From Alphaproteobacteria bacterium (GTDB lineage Bacteria; Pseudomonadota; Alphaproteobacteria; Sphingomonadales; Sphingomonadaceae): 10,058 bases of DNA. The DNA lies in assembly GCA_018830415.1 (NCBI GenBank), contig JAHJSJ010000048.1:1-10058 (forward strand), read 5' to 3'. Shown here piece by piece: positions 5,809-10,058 of the stretch (position 1 is its first letter; every line of letters starts with the position of its first letter). The notes beneath the pieces are model-generated. The model was not told the DNA's origin and did no database searches. It saw nothing but the letters and a program-made list of their open reading frames with translations. Made by a program: the position numbers and the translations under genes.

Positions 5809-7620
5809 TCAGATTTCCCCTGTGGCGAGCATCGCGCTCGCGCCGCGTTCGGCCCCGTCGGCAAAGCGGCGCATCATCCCGAACAATTCGCGCCCCGTGC
5901 CCATGTCGGCGCGCGGATCGGGCACCGGATCGCGGGCCGAAAGATCGGCGGTGGTCGAAAGCTCGCCCGTGACCGCGCAGACCTTGACCAGATCGCCATC
6001 GCGAAGACGGGCGAGCGGGCCGCCGCCTAATGCTTCGGGCGTGCAGTGGATTGCAGCGGGCACTTTGCCGCTCGCCCCCGACATCCGCCCATCGGTGACG
6101 AGCGCCACGCGGAATCCGCGATCCTGCAACACGCCCAGTGGCGGGGTGAGCGAATGCAGTTCGGGCATTCCGTTGGCGCGCGGGCCTTGAAACCGCACCA
6201 CCACCACCACATCGCGGTCAAGCTCGCCCGCCTTGAACGCCGCCGAAACGGCGGCCTGATCGGCAAACACGCGGCACGGCGCCTCGATTGTCCAGCGTTC
6301 GCGATCAATCGCCGAGGTTTTGATGCAGGCGCGCCCCAGATTGCCGGTGAGCAGCCGCATACCGCCATCGGGCTTGAACGGGTCAGACACCGGGCGCAGC
6401 ATCGTGTCGTCCATACTCGGCCCGACTTCGCGCCACACCAGTTCCTCGCCGTCGAGGCCGGGTTCCCGCGCATAATCGCTGAAATCGCCGCGTCCCACGG
6501 TCATGATATCAGGGTGGGCAAGGCCTGCGCCGAGCAGCTCGCCGATCACAAACCCCATGCCGCCTGCGTTGTGGAAGTTGTTCACATCGCCCGAACCATT
6601 GGGATAGACCTGCGCGATCAGCGGCACTGCGCCGGAGAGTTCGGAAAGATCATCCCAATCGAAAATCACACCCGCCGCGCGCGCCATCGCGGGCAGGTGG
6701 ATCGCGTGGTTGGTCGATCCGCCGGTGGCCAGAAGGCCAACCGCGGCGTTGATGATCGCCTTTTCATCGACGCAGCGGCCCAGCGGGCGGTAATCATTGC
6801 CCTTGCGCCCCAGCGCGGCGACACGGTGCACCGCCTCGCGGTCGAGCGCCTGACGCAATTGCGTGCCGGGCTGGATGAAGGCGCTGCCGGGAATGTGCAG
6901 CCCCATCATCTCCATCATCATCTGATTGGAATTGGCGGTGCCAAAGAATGTGCAGGTGCCGGGCGAATGGTAACTGCCCATTTCGCTGGCCAGCAGTTCG
7001 GCGCGGGTCGCCTTGCCTTCGGCATACAGCTGGCGGACGCGCTGCTTTTCCTTGTTGGCAATGCCGCTGGGCATCGGGCCGCTGGGGACGAAAATGGTCG
7101 GCAGGTGGCCGAACCGCAGTGCGCCGATCAGCAGACCCGGAACGATCTTGTCACAGATGCCGAGCATCAGCGCGCCATCATACATCGCATGGCTGAGGCC
7201 AATGGCGGCGGACAGCGCGATCACATCGCGGCTGAACAGCGACAATTCCATGCCGCTTTCGCCCTGCGTCACCCCGTCGCACATCGCCGGGGTTCCGCCC
7301 GCCACCTGCGCCGTGGCGCCGATTTCGCGGGCGTAGATTTTCAGCCGGTCGGGATAGCGGCCATAGGGCTGATGGGCTGACAGCATATCATTATAGGCGG
7401 TGATGATACCGATATTCGCGCCCTTGCCAGCGACCAGCGCGGCCTGATCATCGACTGCCCCGGCATAGGCATGGGCGAGGTTCGAGCACGATACCGCGCT
7501 GCGTTCACCCATATTATCGGCTTCGCGCGCGATCAGATCGAGATAGGCGGCGCGGGTGGAGCGGGAGTTTTCGATCACCCGCTGGGTGACGCGGTGAAGT
7601 GTGTCGTTGAGATTATTCAT
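5809..7620 (-). CDS. edd: 6-phosphogluconate dehydratase
   Basis: A 603-residue IlvD/Edd-family iron-sulfur dehydratase that converts 6-phosphogluconate to KDPG, the defining Entner-Doudoroff step, in the cytosol. Three cysteines in family positions can bind the cluster: Cys114 in PAMCDGVTQG, Cys156 in GICDKIVPGLL (IlvD/Edd signature 1) and Cys223 in GTCTFFGTANSNQ. Signature 2, VTDGRMSGASGKVPAAIH, is near the C terminus. The N terminus THxx-free lead-in (LHRVTQRVIENS) and the full length match Edd rather than dihydroxy-acid dehydratase, which is usually shorter or differs in the N-terminal region. Its ATG lies inside the end of zwf (8-nt overlap), and eda starts 2 nt after its stop, so the three enzymes are likely translated from one message. 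An in-frame antisense reading on the plus strand is a GC-rich shadow. Confidence 0.97.
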   Translation of the reverse strand: MNNLNDTLHRVTQRVIENSRSTRAAYLDLIAREADNMGERSAVSCSNLAHAYAGAVDDQAALVAGKGANIGIITAYNDMLSAHQPYGRYPDRLKIYAREIGATAQVAGGTPAMCDGVTQGESGMELSLFSRDVIALSAAIGLSHAMYDGALMLGICDKIVPGLLIGALRFGHLPTIFVPSGPMPSGIANKEKQRVRQLYAEGKATRAELLASEMGSYHSPGTCTFFGTANSNQMMMEMMGLHIPGSAFIQPGTQLRQALDREAVHRVAALGRKGNDYRPLGRCVDEKAIINAAVGLLATGGSTNHAIHLPAMARAAGVIFDWDDLSELSGAVPLIAQVYPNGSGDVNNFHNAGGMGFVIGELLGAGLAHPDIMTVGRGDFSDYAREPGLDGEELVWREVGPSMDDTMLRPVSDPFKPDGGMRLLTGNLGRACIKTSAIDRERWTIEAPCRVFADQAAVSAAFKAGELDRDVVVVVRFQGPRANGMPELHSLTPPLGVLQDRGFRVALVTDGRMSGASGKVPAAIHCTPEALGGGPLARLRDGDLVKVCAVTGELSTTADLSARDPVPDPRADMGTGRELFGMMRRFADGAERGASAMLATGEI

Positions 7621-9052
7621 GCCACGTTACTCCGTCGCGTTCCGCCAGCGCGATGGCGGCACTTGGCCCCCAGCTTCCGGCCGTGTAAGTTTTGGGCGTC
7701 AGACCTTCTTCTTCCCAGCCAGCGCGAATTGCGTCGATCCAGTCCCACTGCGCCTCCACCTCGTCGCGGCGCACGAACAGGGTCTGATCGCCCTCGATCA
7801 GGTCGAGCAGCAGCCGTTCATAGGCGATCCGCCGCACCGCCCCGCTGAAGGCATCCTGCATTGCGATGTTGAGCGGAACCTGGCGCAACCGGATGCCTTC
7901 GCGGTCTAGCCCCGGCACCTTGGCCATCAGCGACAAGGTGATGTTTTCTTCCGGTTGAATGCCGATTACCAGCTGGTTGGGCTGCATCGTTGCGCCTTTT
8001 CCGGCGAAAATGCTGTGCGGCACGCTGCGGAACTGGATGATGATTTCGGTCACGCGCTTGGGCAGGCGCTTGCCGGTGCGCAGGTAGAACGGCACGCCCT
8101 TCCAGCGCCAGTTATCAACGTGCGCCTTGATCGCGACAAAGGTTTCGGTGCCGCTGTCCTTGCCCAATTCCTCGTCATAACCCGGCACTGCCTGCCCGGT
8201 GATCGCGCCCGCACGATATTGCCCCGTCACCGTCTCGCCCGCCTCGACCGCCCGCAGCGCGCGCAGCACTTTCACCTTTTCATCGCGCACCGCGGTCGCA
8301 TCGAAATGCGCGGGCGGCTCCATCGCCACCAGCGCGAGCAGTTGCAGCATATGGTTCTGCACCATGTCGCGGATTGCGCCCGCATCATCATAGAACGCGA
8401 CGCGGCCTTCCAGCCCGACGGTTTCGGCGACGGTGATCTGCACGTGATCAATATGCGCCGCATTCCACAGCGGTTCGAACATCAGGTTGGCAAAGCGCAG
8501 CGCCAGCAGGTTCTGCACCGTCTCCTTGCCAAGATAGTGATCGATCCGGAAAATCCGGTCTTCGGGGAAGGCGGCGGCCACCGCATCGTTGATCTCGCAG
8601 CTGGTGGCAAGATCGGTGCCCAGCGGTTTTTCAAGGCACATCCGCACATTGTCGCCCGTGAGGCCCGCCGATTGCAGCCCCTTGATGGTGGGTTCAAACA
8701 GGCTCGGCGCGGTCGAGAGGAAAATCGCTAGGCCGCGCGCAGGTGTTCCGACCTTGGCGGCAAGATCGGCGTAACCTTCAAGCGTGGTCGCATCCAGCGT
8801 CTGATAGGTGATCCGGTTGAGGAAATCCGCCATCCGCCCGCGCCGGTCAGCCGGGAGATGTTTTTCCAGCGCCGCGCGGGCAAAGCTGCGATATTCGCTG
8901 CTGGTCAGCGTGCTGCGGGCGGTGCCGATGATCTTCAGATCGGGCGCGAGCAAACCGTCGGTATCCAGCGCAAACAGGCTGGGCAACAGCATCCGCTGGG
9001 CAAGGTCGCCGGTGGCTCCGAACAATAGCAGGCGGTCAGCGGTGAAGCTCAT
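7613..9052 (-). CDS. zwf: Glucose-6-phosphate 1-dehydrogenase
   Basis: A 479-residue dehydrogenase that oxidises glucose-6-phosphate to 6-phosphogluconolactone with NAD(P)+, feeding the Entner-Doudoroff pathway. The Rossmann fingerprint is FGATGDLAQR (11-20). Arg46 in GTARST is at the position that contacts the NADP 2'-phosphate in the Leuconostoc enzyme. LEKPLGTDL (140-148), RIDHYLGKE (169-177, the active-site signature) and QNHMLQL with the probable general base His234 are present. So are VDNWRWKGVPFYLRTGKRLP and the C-terminal WGPSAAIALAERDGVTW. Met21 replaces the Lys of the usual GDLAxRK motif; the Zymomonas enzyme, as I recall it, shares this change and many other stretches. It is first of the zwf-edd-eda set, with no lactonase gene in between. 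The upstream 88-bp gap holds a hairpin; the ribosome site (AAAGG, about 9 nt before the ATG) is modest. Confidence 0.97.
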   Translation of the reverse strand: MSFTADRLLLFGATGDLAQRMLLPSLFALDTDGLLAPDLKIIGTARSTLTSSEYRSFARAALEKHLPADRRGRMADFLNRITYQTLDATTLEGYADLAAKVGTPARGLAIFLSTAPSLFEPTIKGLQSAGLTGDNVRMCLEKPLGTDLATSCEINDAVAAAFPEDRIFRIDHYLGKETVQNLLALRFANLMFEPLWNAAHIDHVQITVAETVGLEGRVAFYDDAGAIRDMVQNHMLQLLALVAMEPPAHFDATAVRDEKVKVLRALRAVEAGETVTGQYRAGAITGQAVPGYDEELGKDSGTETFVAIKAHVDNWRWKGVPFYLRTGKRLPKRVTEIIIQFRSVPHSIFAGKGATMQPNQLVIGIQPEENITLSLMAKVPGLDREGIRLRQVPLNIAMQDAFSGAVRRIAYERLLLDLIEGDQTLFVRRDEVEAQWDWIDAIRAGWEEEGLTPKTYTAGSWGPSAAIALAERDGVTWHE

Positions 9053-9140
9053 GCAGGGCGGCCTTTTTCCTAGTGCGCCTTACCTAGGCGCACACGGGCT
9101 TCGCCGCCACCCTGCGCATACTTATTCAAATCGCGGGCGG
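9053..9140 (-). promoter_or_regulatory. 88-bp gap upstream of zwf with a perfect hairpin
   Basis: The gap separates the permease stop from the zwf start. On the plus strand GTGCGCCT (9073-9080) and AGGCGCAC (9086-9093) pair over 8 bp around a 5-nt loop, ending 20 nt upstream of the zwf ATG. On the transcribed minus strand the hairpin is followed by TAGGAAAAAGG, with no T tract, so it does not look like a terminator for the permease. It may be an operator, an RNA stability or processing element, or a 5' leader structure. An AT-richer patch lies at about 9119-9131 (minus strand TTTGAATAAGTAT), but I could not assign a convincing promoter. Confidence 0.6.
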
Positions 9141-10058
9141 TTACGCCGGCCTTCGCGCGAACACGCCGAAGCCTGCGATGATCGCATAGCAGGCCGCCGG
9201 AAGCACCAGGGCAAACGCCAGGCTGGTGGCATCGGCCAGCGCGCCGTAGAGCACCGGCACGACCGCGCCGCCGCAGATCGCGACATTGATGATCCCCGAT
9301 CCGTCCGCCGCACGCGGGCCGAGCTTTTCACAGGCGAGACTGAAGATGGTCGGGAACATGATCGCGTTCATCAGACCCACCGCGAGCAGCGAATAACCCG
9401 CCAAGATGCCAGCGACCTTGGCCGAGATGGCGGGTTCTGTTCCGCCACCCCAGAGATTCAGCAACGCCGCGATGTCAGTGGCATTGGCCGAAATCGCGAT
9501 GAGCGTGATCGCACCCGCCGCCACCGTCGCCAACAGCCAGCCGGGGCTGACCATGCGCAGCAGGCCCGAGCCGATAAAGCGGCCCACCAGCGCGCCGCCC
9601 CAGTAAATCGAGATCAGCTTGCCCGCATCTTGTTCCGGCAGGTTCAGCACGTGGGCCTGCATCAGGTAATTGACGATGAAGCTGCCAATCGCGACCTCCG
9701 CGCCGACATAAAGGAAGATCGACGCCGCGCCGTAACCGAAGCGTGGGCGCTTCAGCAGCGCCAGCCCTTCGGCGAGACTGGTGTGTTCGTGCTTTTCGCC
9801 TTTCAGCCGGTTGCGGAACAGCCAGACCACGCCCGCGACCACAGCCAGTGCGGCGGCAAGGCCGAGATACCCGTTCACGATCGCCTGACTTTCCGCCGTG
9901 CGATAGGCGGCCAGTTCGGCGCCCGACAATTCGGCGGCGGTGACGCTGGCTAGGCTGCCAAGGATCAGAATCGCGCCGAAATAGGGGAAAATCGTGGTGC
10001 CGAGCGAATTGAACGCCTGTGCAAAGGTGAGCCGGCTATGCGTCGTCTTCGCGGGGCC
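9141..10058 (-). CDS. FHS-family (FucP/GluP-like) MFS sugar permease, C-terminal part
   Basis: Partial: 305 codons up to the stop at 9141, with the N-terminal roughly 100 residues beyond the right edge. It is an inner-membrane sugar:proton symporter of the fucose-galactose-glucose family. Reading on past an internal TTG at 9929 to the edge adds 43 in-frame codons with the family motif LTFAQAFNSLGTTIFPYFGA. Later motifs include YVGAEVAIGSFIVNYLMQ, IYWGGALVGRFIGS, GLMNAIMFPTIFSLACEKLG and GGAVVPVLYGALAD, with about eight further hydrophobic segments. Family members carry glucose, fructose, galactose, fucose or N-acetylglucosamine; next to zwf-edd-eda and a fructokinase, glucose and/or fructose is the best guess. 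It reads in the same direction as zwf, 88 bp upstream, so some co-transcription is possible. Confidence 0.9.
   Translation of the reverse strand, partial: GPAKTTHSRLTFAQAFNSLGTTIFPYFGAILILGSLASVTAAELSGAELAAYRTAESQAIVNGYLGLAAALAVVAGVVWLFRNRLKGEKHEHTSLAEGLALLKRPRFGYGAASIFLYVGAEVAIGSFIVNYLMQAHVLNLPEQDAGKLISIYWGGALVGRFIGSGLLRMVSPGWLLATVAAGAITLIAISANATDIAALLNLWGGGTEPAISAKVAGILAGYSLLAVGLMNAIMFPTIFSLACEKLGPRAADGSGIINVAICGGAVVPVLYGALADATSLAFALVLPAACYAIIAGFGVFARRPA

Noticed and set aside
6046..7380. Long 444-codon plus-strand frame with a run of histidines, antisense to edd
   Set aside because: The His run is the complement of Val codons in edd; edd is unmistakable on the other strand.
9927..9929. 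TTG at 9929 as the permease start
   Set aside because: The frame stays open to the window edge and the upstream codons carry a conserved FHS-family motif, so this Leu is internal.
8808..9953. 381-codon plus-strand frame across zwf and the permease
   Set aside because: It is antisense to two recognised genes and their gap, with an Arg/Gln/His-rich composition typical of shadows.

Overview
This window looks like a chromosomal carbohydrate-use region of a GC-rich alphaproteobacterium, most likely a member of the Sphingomonadales. The evidence is the codon use, the outer-membrane receptor with an EIIVTA TonB box, and a glucose-6-phosphate dehydrogenase carrying the GATGDLAQRM start and the AERDGVTW end that I remember from the Zymomonas enzyme. 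There are no rRNA, tRNA, CRISPR, phage or IS features, and coding density is very high.

Left half (about 1-5203): a sucrose-type uptake and breakdown module. A SUT/SLC45-like inner-membrane sugar transporter (cut by the left edge, minus strand) and a TonB-dependent receptor (plus strand) diverge from a 176-bp control region. That region holds two identical, perfect 16-bp palindromes of the LacI-family operator type. The receptor ends in a strong intrinsic terminator. It is followed by a GH68 enzyme (levansucrase/beta-fructofuranosidase family) without a visible signal peptide, translationally coupled by an ATGA overlap to a ROK-family fructokinase.

Right half (5195-10058, minus strand): the Entner-Doudoroff operon zwf-edd-eda, tightly packed (8-nt overlap, then a 2-nt gap). 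It lies downstream of a partial FHS-family (FucP/GluP-like) sugar permease that runs off the right edge. A perfect 8-bp hairpin lies in the gap between the permease and zwf.

The inferred pathway is: sucrose crosses the outer membrane through the receptor and the inner membrane through the SUT-like carrier. GH68 splits it to glucose and fructose, and the ROK kinase makes fructose-6-phosphate. After isomerisation, Zwf, Edd and Eda convert the hexose phosphate to pyruvate and glyceraldehyde-3-phosphate. The two modules converge, with the fructokinase and eda stop ends overlapping by 9 bp. Not seen in the window: the LacI-type regulator, glucokinase, phosphoglucose isomerase and 6-phosphogluconolactonase. 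The most unusual points are a signal-less GH68 enzyme as the apparent sucrose-splitting step of a TonB-dependent locus, a canonical EF-hand-type loop inside the receptor, and an intrinsic terminator inside what would otherwise be one operon.
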